A stretch of DNA of 64,000 nucleotides from Streptomyces scopuliridis RB72 (GCF_000718095.1 NZ_JOEI01000020.1:39507-103506), one strand, 5' to 3'; positions 36,036 through 45,790 are shown, numbered from the stretch's first letter. Numbers and translations: made by a program. Notes: a model not told the origin generated them from the sequence alone.

Positions 36036-37045
36036 CCACGGCAATAAGCATCGATGCCCGCGGTGGGCAGCACTGCGAGACGACGGCTCTGGGGGTGCTG
36101 CTGCGGCACCAAGGACTCGATCTGTCCGAGCCCATGCTCTTCGGCCTCGGCTCCGGCCTGTCCTTCATCTACTGGGACAGCAAGAACATGGGCTTCCCCT
36201 TCCTCGGGGGACGGGTCAAGCCTTTCGACCTCACCAGGAACCTGGCCACCGGACTCAAGCTGGAGCTCCTGGTCCAGGAGACCACCTCGCCCCGCAGGGC
36301 TTGGGAGAACGTGGTGGCCCCCATCAACGCAGGCCACCCCGTCGGACTGCAGCTCGACAGCCACTACCTGGAGTACTTCGGGTCGAAGGCGCACTTCGGC
36401 GGTCATGTCGTCGCCATGTACGGCTACGACGACCACGACGCCTACCTGGTGGACACCGACCAGCAAGGCGGAGCGGTATCCACCAGCCTGACCAGCCTCG
36501 CCCAGGCCAGGGCCGCGCGCGGCCCGATGACCGCCAAGCACCGGTCCTTCACCCTGACCGCTCCAAGGAACCTGCCCTCCCCACAGGCCCAGATCATTCC
36601 TGCCATCACCGCCTGCGCCGACGCCTTCCTCAACCCGCCCATCGCCAACCTCGGCCATCGAGGCATGGAGAAGGCCGGTAAACGGGTACGCACATGGCTC
36701 CAGCGCACCGAAAACCCGGAGCGGGACCTGCCGCAGGCTGCTCTCTTGATGGAGAAGGCCGGCACCGGCGGCGCCCTGTTCCGTAACCTCTACCGCGACT
36801 TCCTCGCCGAATGCACCCAACTGCTCGACAGCAGCCACCTCCGCGCCGGCCACGGGCTGTACACCGAGGCAGCCACCCTGTGGACGGAAGCCGCAGCGCT
36901 GATCGCAAAGGCTGGTGAATCAGGTGATGCGCAGTGCCTCGTACAGGCAGGCGCCATTCTCTGCGATCTTTCACGCATAGAGCGCGAGGCCATGCAGGCG
37001 CTGAGCTGCCTGGGGAGCGAGACCGCAAGCGCGATCCAGCCCTGA
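36032..37045 (+). CDS. BtrH-like papain-fold protein
   Basis: A 337-residue protein resembling the butirosin biosynthesis protein H N-terminal family with a DUF4872-like C-terminal part. The Cys in GGQHCETTALGVLLRHQG, the His in AHFGGHVVAMYGYDD and the Asp in AYLVDTDQQGG form a plausible papain-like triad. In butirosin synthesis BtrH transfers an acyl group from a carrier protein to an aminoglycoside; other members are of unknown function or peptidase-like. The C-terminal 130 residues are helical. It is translationally coupled to a drug-sensing type MerR regulator with no other biosynthetic gene nearby, so it may be part of a resistance or modification response; that is inference. Confidence 0.78.
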   Translation: MTTAISIDARGGQHCETTALGVLLRHQGLDLSEPMLFGLGSGLSFIYWDSKNMGFPFLGGRVKPFDLTRNLATGLKLELLVQETTSPRRAWENVVAPINAGHPVGLQLDSHYLEYFGSKAHFGGHVVAMYGYDDHDAYLVDTDQQGGAVSTSLTSLAQARAARGPMTAKHRSFTLTAPRNLPSPQAQIIPAITACADAFLNPPIANLGHRGMEKAGKRVRTWLQRTENPERDLPQAALLMEKAGTGGALFRNLYRDFLAECTQLLDSSHLRAGHGLYTEAATLWTEAAALIAKAGESGDAQCLVQAGAILCDLSRIEREAMQALSCLGSETASAIQP

Positions 37046-38013
37046 CGGTCTTCAGAAACGTTCATCAAAGGTCGCTCTGCGGGACCGCCCGGTGCACGCC
37101 GTCGTCGGCCGCTTCACCGTATGGGCATGTCCGTTGCCCCCGTGGGGAATTCCTCGATGCCGAGTACCCGCAGCAGCTCCAGCCGCTCGCGGGCCTCGGC
37201 GTCCGCCGGCGTGAGCACCAGCAGCTGCTGGCCCTGGTCGGGAAGCGGGGGTGTGACAGAGCCCCCGGGCAGTGGGTGTCACGGTGGCCGCGGAGAGCGA
37301 CTGGCGCTACGGCATCGGAGCACAGCGGCGGCGACGAACTGGGGGCGGACGGCCACGGAGAGGAGAGCTGGTCTGTGCCCTCTGCGACATTCGAGGCTGC
37401 GGTCTTGCCGCTGCACGACATCCGGAAGCCGAAACCGTGCCTGAAGACCCCAGCGCCAACGACCGGCACTGCGTCACCTCAGCGGCTGCGAAGCCCCAGG
37501 GTGGGAAGCCCCAGGGTGGGAAGCCCGCCCGATACGGTGCGGACGGACGAAGCGCCCGTATCGGCCGTCAGTCTGCACCGTGACGGGGCTCTGCCTCCGC
37601 GGTCCTCTCCGCCGACGTGGGTCCCGCTCTCCGTGACCTGCCGCGTGGAGCCCGCCGAGAAGCCGCCATGACCCCATCAACCTGGAGTGTCAAGACCGTC
37701 GAGCGAGCCCGCGGCCGCCTCTCTTCCTTCCATCAGCAACTGACCGGTAGGACCGTCCTCCCGTCCTGTGCGCACCGTGGAAGTGCCGTTGAGCCACCGC
37801 AGCGATGACGGGATGGGGAACGCCCCGGACGAGATGACCCTCGGATTCGGCCGTTCCTCGTCCGCCGAGGCGGATGTCGTGAACGCCGGCACCGCCACAG
37901 CGGCCAACTTCGCAGTCACTCCGACCTGGAATAGAAGTGACCGCGCAGACGCCAACGGGGATACTCCGTGAGGGAGTTGACCCAACGGGGGTTGCGGTGA
38001 CGCGGAGGTCGTG
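37046..38013. other. Gap with gene debris and a short direct repeat
   Basis: No intact gene. On the minus strand, 37265 down to a stop at 37114 reads QQLLVLTPADAEARERLELL, RVLGIEEFPTG, which looks like the coding end of a lost gene of unknown family. Near 37493-37525 the 15-bp unit GGTGGGAAGCCCCAG occurs twice in tandem. The last 100 bases lead into the trypsin-STAND gene, whose ribosome site GGAGG is at 38004-38008. Confidence 0.4.
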
Positions 38014-41000
38014 GTGACGGCTGCGGAGACGGGCACGGGGGCCGGGTCGCGGAGCCCCGAAGAGGCACTGGCCGCTGCCGTGGTACGGGTCAAGGGCCCC
38101 GGCGGCGAACTCGCGGGCGCCGGCTTTCTCGTCGCCCCCGAACTGGTGTTGACCTGCGCCCACGTGGTGAACGACGCCCTTGACCGGCCCCGCGAGGACG
38201 AGGTGGCGGCGGGCACCGAGGTCTTCGTCGACCTGCCTTTCGCCGAGGGCGGCAGCGCGGCGGAGGTCGAGCGCTGGGTGCCGGTACGGTCGGACCAGAC
38301 CGGCGACATCGCGGTCCTCCGGCTGCGTGCGGCGATACCCGGGACCCGCCCGCTGAACATGGCCGACACCGAGCGAGTGTGGGGCCACGACGTACGCGTA
38401 CCGGGCTTCCCGCGTCGCTCCCCGGGCGGCGTCTGGCACTACGGACGGCTGCGCGGCGGCACCGCGGAGGGCTGGGTGCAACTGTCGCAGGCGGATCCGC
38501 ACGGCGTACCCGTCGAGGAGGGGTTCAGCGGCAGCCCGGTCTGGGACGAACAACTGCGGGCCGTGGCCGGCATGGTCGTTGTGATCCAGCCCGGCGGGGT
38601 CCGGCAGAGCTTTCTGATACCCACCCGCACCCTCGTCGCCGAACTGCCCGAACTGGCGCCTGTGGTCCGCCCCGCGTCGCCGTTCCGCGGCCTGTCCACC
38701 TTCCAAGAGGCCGACGCGGACGTCTACTTCGGGCGGCAGGACGACATCGCCGACGTCACCGCCCTGCTCGCCGGCTCACGCCCATGCGTGACCCTCATCG
38801 GTCCTTCCGGCTGCGGCAAGTCCTCGCTCGCCCGTGCGGGCGTGGTGCCACGGATGCGCGAACGGGGCCATACCGTCCTGGTGGTGCGCTCCGGCGAGGG
38901 CACCTCCCTGCGGGCGGCGCTCGCCTCGGAGCTCGTCACGGCCGTACGTCCACGACTGCGCGGAGCCGCAAGGGCTCAGGAGGTGCGGCAGCTGGAGGAG
39001 CTCCTCGCGGAGCGCGGACTCATGGACGTCCTGCGCATGACCGGTGGGGAGGGGGAGCGAGGGCTGTTCGTCCTGCTCGATCAAGGCGAAGAACTGCTCA
39101 CCGGACCGGACCGCGAGGTCGAGGAGGCCGTCCGGCTGCTCTTTCCCGCGCAGCCGACGGGGCGCCAGCCCGAAGGACTGCGGGTGTGTGTCACCCTCAG
39201 CTCGGGCCTCACGGACGCGGCCCTCAGCCATCCGTTGCTCGCCCCGGCACTCGGCCGCGGCCAGGTGCGGCCGCTTGCCCCGATGTCCCGTGCGCAGTTG
39301 GAGCAGGTGATCCGCCGCCCCCTTGAGGCGACGCCTGCCGTGACATGCGACGACGGGCTCGTGGAGCGGCTGCTCGACGACGCGGGCGACGGCCCCGGCG
39401 CGCTGCCACTGCTGGGCTTCGTCATGGCGCAGCTGTGGGACGGGCAGGCCTCGGGGCGGCTGAGATTCGATACGTATCGTGAAGTCGGAGGCGTTCAGGG
39501 CGCGTTGGGGCGGTACGCCGAGACCGTCTGGCGGCAGTGCGTCCGCGAGGCCGACGAGACGGAGGCCATGCGGCTGCTCACCGATCTCGTCCGGTTTCTG
39601 CCGGGCGACGAGACCCCGATACGCAGTGTCCTGAGCCGGGAGGAGGCGGGTGCGGGGCGGTGGCGGATCGCGACCGCGCTCGCCGAGCGGCGGCTGCTCG
39701 TACTGCGCGGCGGTGACGGGGAGCCGGTGACCGTCGAACTCGCCCACGAGGCACTGATCGGCGCCTGGAAGCGGCTTGAGGAGCGGGTGCGGCAGGACCG
39801 GAAGTTCCTGGCCTGGCGGGCAGAGCTGCGGCACGACGTGGAGCGTGGGCAGCTCCTGGAGGGTGAGCCGCTCGCGGAGGCGGAACGGTGGGTGGCGCTT
39901 CGGGGTCCCGAACTGACCAACACGGAGCGGCAGTTCATCGACCGCTCGGTCGGGAGGCGGGTGGCGCGGGAAGAGCGTGCCCGGCGGCGGGTGCGGCAGA
40001 AGCGGTGGTTCATCGGCGGACTCGCCGTCCTGACGGTGCTCGCGGTAGTCGCCTCGGGGCTCTTCTTGTGGCGCAACGCGGAGCTCGACGGACAACTGCG
40101 ACGGGCGGCGTCCGAGCAGTTGGCGGTGCGGGCCGAGCAGCTCGACGACGTGTCGGTGGTGACGTCGGCGCTGTTCTCGGGGGCCGCCTATCGGACGGCT
40201 CAGGAGCCGGCGGCCCGTGCCGCGTTGATCAGGCAGTATCTGCGGCTGCGCCACGTGGAGCGGGTGGTGTGGGACAACCACGCTCCGGTCCGTGATGTCG
40301 GGATGAGCGAGGACGGCAAGCGGATCAATGTGGGCATGACCTCCGGCGACGCCGTCGGTCTGACGCTCGGCACGGACGAGGTGCATGAGCGCGGCCTGCC
40401 GACTGGATCGAGGATCGTCACGCTCTCGCCCGACGGGCGCATCTCCGCGCGGGCGTCCGTCAACGGGAAGGTGTCCCTGGGAATCTCTCCGGAGGGCGGG
40501 GGCGGGGGTGACTGGCGCACGGTGGTCCTGCGGGACGGTGACGCCGTACGGGAGAACGCTCGCGCCGCCGTCGACCTCCGCTTCGACGGCACCGGGCGCA
40601 GAGTGCTCGCCGCACTGCCCGGCGAAGGGGTCCTGGCCTGGGAGACCGAGAGCGGCCGGCGCGTGGGCAAGGCGCTGCGCGCGCCGAAGGGATGGGAGAC
40701 GGCCGAGGCGTGGTTCGGTCCGGAGGGAACAGTGATCGGCCGGATCACTCAGGAAGGCGCGGCCGAAGGGGCCGAGGGACGCCTGGTCCGCTGGAGCCTG
40801 GATAACGGCCAACGGGACTCGGCGACATGGGGAACGGACCGGACCGCTGCCGTCACGGTCAGCGGCGACGGCCGGACGCTGGTGCGGTGCACCCCGGAAG
40901 GGCTCCTGCAGTCCTGGGACCTGACCGGCAGGCCGAAAGTGCGCCATCAGTACAGCACGCGGCAACTGGGCCTGGTCTGCCCGCTGAACGTGCCGCGCCT

Positions 41001-42318
41001 TGACCGGTCAGGCCGCTTCCTCATCAACCCGGTGCAGCGCTTCGGTGCTTCTCTCGGCAGGTTCCGCTTCCTGGTCCTCGACCTGGTCGAGGGGCGCCCC
41101 GGCACCCTTGACCTGCCCGCGCCCGCACAGCAGGACGAGTCGTTCACCGGCAGCTCGCAGCTGCCCGCCGTGGCGCTCACCGGGCCGCCCGAGAAGCTCC
41201 GGGCCGCGGTCGGCGTCGGGGGGACGGTGATAGTGGCGCGTGTTCCGGTGCCGTCCGCGTTCGACAGCGCCATGCTCACCGCCGGGATCAGGACCGTGGA
41301 CGCCGACCACAACCGCGTCATCAGCGTCGACGCCGACGGCAAGGGGCTGCGCCTGTGGGACCTGCGTACGCACAGGATGCCGGCGGCGGTGCGGCCGTCC
41401 CGTCCGCTGGCCTCCGTGTACAGCGCGTACAGCCCGGACGGCACACGGGTTCTCACGCCGGCGGCGGACGGCCGCACCGTCCTGGTCTGGGAGGTGGACG
41501 GGAGCACACTGAAAGAGCTGGACCGGATCGATCTGCCACGGCCGCCGGGCATCGACCCCACGGGCCCGGACCCGCGCTCCGGGCGTACGCCGGCGTGGGT
41601 CAACATCACCTTCGACGGCCCGGACCATGTGGTGATCTCGGCGTTGTCGTACGTCATGCGATGGGACCTGGCGCAGCGCCGGGAAGCGGGCACGGCCTAC
41701 CGGCCCAGGGCCCAGGAGTCGGTCGAGGTCTCGTTCGCGGCCGCCGGCACCTGGGCGGTGGCACGCCCGGGCCACGGGCAGGCGGCGGTGCGCACACCCG
41801 ACGGGAAATACGACATCGTGATCTGGGACTTCGAGGAAGGCCGGGAGGTCGGTTCGATCGACATCAAGGAGTTCGGCGCCGTCAAGCAGCTGGGCTTCGA
41901 CCCGACGGGACGGCTCCTCGCGGTGCTGACCTACGACGGCGCCGTACGGGTGTGGGACATGGACAAGAAAGGCGAGGAGAAGTGGCTCAAGCCGCTGGCG
42001 TACCAGGGTGTCCAATGGCTCGGCGCCTTCGCCTCGGAGTCCACCCTGAGCACCCAGAGCACGCTGAACGAGTACACCACCTGGGATATTCGCAGCGGCA
42101 CCGAGCGCTACCACTTCACACCGGGGTACGGCGCGACCGCCGATCTGACCGAGGACGGCGCGTTCATGGGCCTGGTCGACGGGTCGGACGGCCACATCCT
42201 TGAGCTCGATCCGGAGCGCTGGCTGGAGAAACTGTGCGCGGTGGCGGGGCGCGGCCTCTCGCCGGGGGAGAAGTCCCTGGCGCCGCCGGGCAGTAGGACG
42301 GACGAGGTCTGCGACTGA
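38014..42318 (+). CDS. Trypsin-like protease / STAND ATPase / beta-propeller protein
   Basis: A 1434-residue multidomain protein (residue numbers here count from a GTG at 38011; the GTG at 38014 is preferred for its spacing from GGAGG). An S1-type protease domain (about 18-215) has His51 in TCAHVV, Asp99 in GDIAVL and Ser173 in GFSGSPV. A STAND ATPase domain follows, with Walker A GPSGCGKSS (264-272) and Walker B LFVLLDQGEELL, then winged-helix and helical regions. A membrane helix (about 665-690, FIGGLAVLTVLAVVASGLFL) precedes repeated WD40-like blades (about 720-1415, e.g. DADGKGLRLWDLRTH, YDGAVRVWDMDKK). Such trypsin-STAND proteins are predicted sensors and effectors of bacterial conflict responses. 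The gene stands alone and ends in a hairpin. Confidence 0.9.
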   Translation: MTAAETGTGAGSRSPEEALAAAVVRVKGPGGELAGAGFLVAPELVLTCAHVVNDALDRPREDEVAAGTEVFVDLPFAEGGSAAEVERWVPVRSDQTGDIAVLRLRAAIPGTRPLNMADTERVWGHDVRVPGFPRRSPGGVWHYGRLRGGTAEGWVQLSQADPHGVPVEEGFSGSPVWDEQLRAVAGMVVVIQPGGVRQSFLIPTRTLVAELPELAPVVRPASPFRGLSTFQEADADVYFGRQDDIADVTALLAGSRPCVTLIGPSGCGKSSLARAGVVPRMRERGHTVLVVRSGEGTSLRAALASELVTAVRPRLRGAARAQEVRQLEELLAERGLMDVLRMTGGEGERGLFVLLDQGEELLTGPDREVEEAVRLLFPAQPTGRQPEGLRVCVTLSSGLTDAALSHPLLAPALGRGQVRPLAPMSRAQLEQVIRRPLEATPAVTCDDGLVERLLDDAGDGPGALPLLGFVMAQLWDGQASGRLRFDTYREVGGVQGALGRYAETVWRQCVREADETEAMRLLTDLVRFLPGDETPIRSVLSREEAGAGRWRIATALAERRLLVLRGGDGEPVTVELAHEALIGAWKRLEERVRQDRKFLAWRAELRHDVERGQLLEGEPLAEAERWVALRGPELTNTERQFIDRSVGRRVAREERARRRVRQKRWFIGGLAVLTVLAVVASGLFLWRNAELDGQLRRAASEQLAVRAEQLDDVSVVTSALFSGAAYRTAQEPAARAALIRQYLRLRHVERVVWDNHAPVRDVGMSEDGKRINVGMTSGDAVGLTLGTDEVHERGLPTGSRIVTLSPDGRISARASVNGKVSLGISPEGGGGGDWRTVVLRDGDAVRENARAAVDLRFDGTGRRVLAALPGEGVLAWETESGRRVGKALRAPKGWETAEAWFGPEGTVIGRITQEGAAEGAEGRLVRWSLDNGQRDSATWGTDRTAAVTVSGDGRTLVRCTPEGLLQSWDLTGRPKVRHQYSTRQLGLVCPLNVPRLDRSGRFLINPVQRFGASLGRFRFLVLDLVEGRPGTLDLPAPAQQDESFTGSSQLPAVALTGPPEKLRAAVGVGGTVIVARVPVPSAFDSAMLTAGIRTVDADHNRVISVDADGKGLRLWDLRTHRMPAAVRPSRPLASVYSAYSPDGTRVLTPAADGRTVLVWEVDGSTLKELDRIDLPRPPGIDPTGPDPRSGRTPAWVNITFDGPDHVVISALSYVMRWDLAQRREAGTAYRPRAQESVEVSFAAAGTWAVARPGHGQAAVRTPDGKYDIVIWDFEEGREVGSIDIKEFGAVKQLGFDPTGRLLAVLTYDGAVRVWDMDKKGEEKWLKPLAYQGVQWLGAFASESTLSTQSTLNEYTTWDIRSGTERYHFTPGYGATADLTEDGAFMGLVDGSDGHILELDPERWLEKLCAVAGRGLSPGEKSLAPPGSRTDEVCD

Positions 42319-42328
42319 GCCGACAGGT

Positions 42329-42368
42329 GAAAGGGTGCCGCCGGACTCGGGTTCGGTGGCCCCCTTTC
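42329..42368 (+). terminator. Hairpin terminator after the STAND gene
   Basis: GAAAGGG (42329-42335) pairs with CCCTTTC (42362-42368) and GCCGCCG (42337-42343) with CGGTGGC (42354-42360, one wobble), leaving a 10-base loop. It starts 11 bases after the stop, as expected for an intrinsic terminator. Confidence 0.75.
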
Positions 42369-42469
42369 GTACCGGCTACGCCTTGATCATGTACCGCCTA
42401 CGCGTTGTTCTCCTCCGCGCCGTTGGCCTCGGACGCCCTCTCCTGCGCAGCATGGTCCGCCGCAACTTC

Positions 42470-42712
42470 CGCCGCATCACGCGGTCGGAGTCGCCGCCAC
42501 GGCGAGACGTCCACAGCCAGTACGAGCCGGCCGACCGTAGCCCGCGGGCAGCGAGATTCCAGCCAGCGCTCGGCGCAGACGGGCGACGTCGATCCGGCCC
42601 CCCCCGCAGGTTGAGCCCGCCGTACCGAACTCCGTGCCCACGGCGGTGTTCGGGCGCGAGGGCGAGATCGACCAGCGTCCGTACCGGCCCGTCCGTGCAC
42701 AACACATCCGAC
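42470..42712 (-). mobile_element. IS701-type transposase remnant
   Basis: Minus-strand pieces of one transposase N-terminus lie in three frames: LCTDGPVRTLVDLALAPEHR and RGHG, then GGRIDVARLRRALAGISLP, then GRLVLAVDVSPWRRLRP. The order and spacing match the first 90 residues of actinobacterial IS701-like enzymes, with at least two frameshifts. Nothing of the remainder is visible. The phosphotransferase gene starts 66 bases further on. Confidence 0.65.
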
Positions 42713-42777
42713 GCCGGACCTTGACTCGGACTCGCCTGAAACCAGGGCGGGCCGCCGCCCGGCTACCGTTGCTCCAC

Positions 42778-43698
42778 ATGACCCACATCGAGATGGAGAT
42801 CACCGCGGAGTTGGTTCGGGATCTGCTGCGCGACCAGCACCCCGACCTGGCCGATCGCCCCTTGAGGCTCGGTGCGCGTGGCTGGGACAACCAGCTGTGG
42901 CGGCTCGGTGACGATCTCGCCGTCCGGTTGCCCTGGGCGACGCAGTCCGCGGACGCGCTGCTGCGCAAGGAGCACGCCTGGCTGCCCGCCCTCGCCCCGC
43001 GCCTTCCTCTGCAGGTCCCCGTCCCGCAGCGCTTGGGCGAGCCCTCCGAGCGGTTTCCGCGCCCCTGGATCGTCACCACCTGGGTGCCGGGCGCACCCGC
43101 CGACCGCGCCCCCGCCACGAGCGCTGCGGAGGCGGCCGACGCCCTCGCCACCTTCCTGACGGCTCTTCACCGACCCGCCCCCGACGGGGCGCCCGCCGGC
43201 GGCTATGGCCGCGGGGGACCGCTGGCCGACCGCGCCGAGCAGTTCGCCGAGCAGCTCACCTCGGCCACCGAGCTGGGGCTGATCCCCGACCCGGATGCCG
43301 TCCGCGCGGTCTGGGAAGACGCCGTCGCCGCGCCCGACTGGGCGGGCCCGGCACTGTGGCTCCACGGCGACCTGCATCCGGCCAACGTCCTCACCGCGGA
43401 CGGCACCTTCTGCGGCGTGATCGACTTCGGCGATCTCTGCGCGGGCGATCCGGCCTGCGACCTCGCCGCCCCTTGGGTGCTCCTGCCGGACGGCGCCGCC
43501 GACCGCTTCCATGACGCCTACCAGCCGGCCGCGGACGCCGCGACCCTGCGCCGCGCCCGCGGCTGGGCGGTGCTGCAAGCCCTCAGCGGCATCCTCATCG
43601 GGAACGCCGGCGTCCACGGCCGCCCCGGCGGCAAGCCCACCTGGGGCCCACCCGCCCACACCGCGCTGCGACGCCTCACCACAACGGCCCACCGCTGA
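42778..43698 (+). CDS. Aminoglycoside phosphotransferase family protein
   Basis: A 306-residue kinase-like phosphotransferase. It shows an N-lobe start with GWDNQLWRLGDDLAVRLPWA, the Brenner motif LWLHGDLHPANVLT with catalytic Asp, and the metal-binding VIDFGDLCAGDPACDLA. Chromosomal members phosphorylate antibiotics, sugars or other alcohols and seldom have proven substrates. The ATG at 42778 is taken as start because upstream codons belong to the antisense IS701 remnant. The broken relative at 12998-13451 aligns with its C-terminal half, so two family members existed in this region. Confidence 0.9.
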   Translation: MTHIEMEITAELVRDLLRDQHPDLADRPLRLGARGWDNQLWRLGDDLAVRLPWATQSADALLRKEHAWLPALAPRLPLQVPVPQRLGEPSERFPRPWIVTTWVPGAPADRAPATSAAEAADALATFLTALHRPAPDGAPAGGYGRGGPLADRAEQFAEQLTSATELGLIPDPDAVRAVWEDAVAAPDWAGPALWLHGDLHPANVLTADGTFCGVIDFGDLCAGDPACDLAAPWVLLPDGAADRFHDAYQPAADAATLRRARGWAVLQALSGILIGNAGVHGRPGGKPTWGPPAHTALRRLTTTAHR

Positions 43699-43896
43699 TC
43701 GAGCGGCCCGGGCGTGATCAATAGCATCTGCAGGAGCATCCTCGGGCCGCCGGCAGTGGGTTGAAAAACAAGCTCTGTACCTGTTTGTGATCCCTTGATT
43801 GAAAAGGGTGTTCTTCGAGAGCACCTGAAAATGTGGAATTGACTGGCGCGTGGCCTCTCGCGCCTGGTGTCGTAGGGCGCACGAGGTGTCTTCGAG

Positions 43897-44352
43897 TTGG
43901 GGGCCGGGTTGCTGGGCGACGGATGTGTCTTCTGCGCGATCGCGCGAGGTCAGGCAGCGGCGAGCATCGTCTTCGAGGATGAGTGGGTCATCGCGTTCAT
44001 GGACCTCCAACCCGTGACCCCGGGGCACCTGCTCGTCATTCCGAAGTCACATGCGGAAGGGCTGGAGGATCTTCAGGACGACATCGGTATGCGGGTCTGG
44101 GCGGTGGCGCACCGGCTCGGACGCGCACTGCGGCTATCCGGCCTGCGGTGCGAAGGAGTCAATCTCTTCCTGGCTGATGGCGAGGCGGCCTTCCAGGAGG
44201 TCTTTCACGTCCATCTGCATGTCTTCCCCCGCTTCAAGGGGGATCCGTTTCGTATTGAGGCGGACTGGCGGGTGCACGAGCGCCGCCAACTCGACGAAAC
44301 GGCGACGGCGGTTCGCAGGGGGATTGCTGCCCTCGATGTCCTTCCGCGCTGA
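43897..44352 (+). CDS. HIT-family nucleotide hydrolase
   Basis: A 151-residue histidine-triad protein, cytoplasmic, of the kind that hydrolyses nucleoside phosphoramidates or Ap4A. The signature VFHVHLHVFPR supplies the His triad, with the second His as nucleophile. A CVFCAIA pair near the start is the usual zinc half-site, and TPGHLLVIPKSHAEGLEDL is the family's strand-turn. The TTG at 43897 opens the frame; no better ATG/GTG is available before the Cys pair. A divergent HIT relative is 340 bases downstream on the other strand. Confidence 0.92.
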   Translation: MGAGLLGDGCVFCAIARGQAAASIVFEDEWVIAFMDLQPVTPGHLLVIPKSHAEGLEDLQDDIGMRVWAVAHRLGRALRLSGLRCEGVNLFLADGEAAFQEVFHVHLHVFPRFKGDPFRIEADWRVHERRQLDETATAVRRGIAALDVLPR

Positions 44353-44691
44353 AAAGGACGAACCGGGTGTGCAAAGGGCAGGCCAGGCCTCGTTGTCCGC
44401 TCGCGGCGCCCGTGGCCGGCCCGACCATGAGCCCGACCATGGGTGCACAAGGGGTGCGTGGTTGGCCTGACCAAGCCCCTTGACCGCCTTCACCATCGGC
44501 CGTCGCACTCGCCGACACCTTTGAGCCCCGTCCGCCTGCCCGCCTCCACGGTGAAGGGGATCCAGTCGCGGTGCCATCCCAGGCATTGAGCCTTTTCCAA
44601 CCTCACGTTGAGGGTGCGTGATGGAGAAGACTGCGGTGCTTCTCGCATGGAGTTGCTCGACTGCGTCGTGACGTCGGCACGGTACCGTTGA
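44353..44691. other. Gap between two convergent HIT genes
   Basis: No gene is seen in 339 bases. The only structure noticed is a direct repeat GCCCGACCATG in two copies near 44418-44440. Confidence 0.35.
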
Positions 44692-45186
44692 TCAGCTGCG
44701 GCCTTCGGCGCTGCTGTCGGTGATCGCTCGGAACAGCTCGCGAGCCCGCTCGCAGAACTGCTCGACCTCCGTGATGTCCGGCTCGTCACCGTCCGCCAGC
44801 ATCCGGGCCTGGAGCTGCTCGGAGCGCAGCCCGCCGTAGCGGGCCCGCACCTTCGCGGTCACCGGCTGGACCGCGATGTGCAGGTGCTTGCGCGCGTCGC
44901 GGCCGTGCGACCACATACAGACGTAGGTCTGTTCGGGCCGGCACAACGTCTCCACGACACGAGCGGTATCGCGCAGCAAGGGGCCGAGTTCCGCCGCTGC
45001 CGTGTCGTCGAGCTCCGCGATGGCCACGACGTGCTCCCGAGGACCGACGATCAAGGTGCCGAGATTCATCGGACCGACGACGTGGTTCACCACCCAAGCA
45101 GCGGTCTCGTGCAGGACGCCCCCGGGCAACTCCCGGCGCCCGGTCAGAAGGTCACACCCAAGACACCCCGTCACATCCACGTGCAC
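44692..45186 (-). CDS. Divergent HIT-superfamily protein
   Basis: A 164-residue HIT-like protein. It keeps the zinc pair CLGCDLL, the core strand MNLGTLIVGPREHVVAIAEL, and the motif HLHIAVQP in place of the full triad, so two His and a Gln are available (H-x-H-x3-Q), reminiscent of the GalT branch. YVCMWSHGRDARKHLHIAVQ is typical of an actinobacterial subgroup often named diadenosine tetraphosphate hydrolase. The start is uncertain: GTG at 45186 or 45180, both without a good ribosome site. IS5-family debris lies just upstream, so its own promoter may have been altered. Confidence 0.75.
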   Translation of the reverse strand: MHVDVTGCLGCDLLTGRRELPGGVLHETAAWVVNHVVGPMNLGTLIVGPREHVVAIAELDDTAAAELGPLLRDTARVVETLCRPEQTYVCMWSHGRDARKHLHIAVQPVTAKVRARYGGLRSEQLQARMLADGDEPDITEVEQFCERARELFRAITDSSAEGRS

Positions 45187-45399
45187 CAGCCTATACAGAG
45201 CCCCGCCGCGATGATGTCGACGGCCAACTTGGTTGATGAATCCGCCGGTTGGCCCGCGTACGCGATGAAGCTCTTGGTAGACGGGTTCACGACCAAGATC
45301 GCCTGTGCCGTCAGGAGCTTCACGTGCTTGTCCACCCGTCTGCCCTCGACGTGTCCACCCGGCACCTGCGGTTCCTGACCGATCGGTTGGCCGCGCATC

Positions 45400-45790
45400 G
45401 GGCGGCGTGCGGGACTCGGTGGCGCCGGCTGACCGCCGGCCGCCAGGCGCTTGGGACCAGCGCCCCCGGAACGGCACTCGGACCGTGCCGGCGGCGCCTT
45501 GGTGGCCCTTGTCGGCCCAGCAGGCCAGGTTCGCTTCGGCGACGGCGTCAATAATGGCGTGGGCGGGCGGCTTTGATGTCGCGGGTGGCGCCGGGCAGCG
45601 CCGCGCTGACCCACAGCGATCTGCCGTGCGGGTCGGCGAGGACTTGCACGTGTATCCCGTGCCGCTTGTGCTTGCCAGAGCAGAAGGGACGATCGGCGGC
45701 GATCCGGTCGATCGGCAGCAGGGGTCGTTCAGGATGACGTACGCCTTCGCGCGGGCCGTTCGGACGGCGTCCTGACGTGAGCCAGGGCGA
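45400..45790 (-). mobile_element. IS5-family transposase remnant 1
   Basis: The minus strand carries parts of an IS5-type enzyme in different frames: PFCSGKHKRHGIHVQVLAD near 45640-45690, AIIDAVAEANLACWADKGHQ followed by GAAGTVRVPFRG near 45470-45560. The spacing agrees with the middle and end of the family's DDE transposases (the E of the triad is close to the KGHQG segment). Both ends are lost and frameshifts are present, so it is inactive. Confidence 0.75.

Noticed and set aside
38776..40965. A 729-codon minus-strand frame in the STAND gene
   Set aside because: Shadow with an Arg/Gln/Pro-rich sequence. The plus strand carries Walker and protease motifs.
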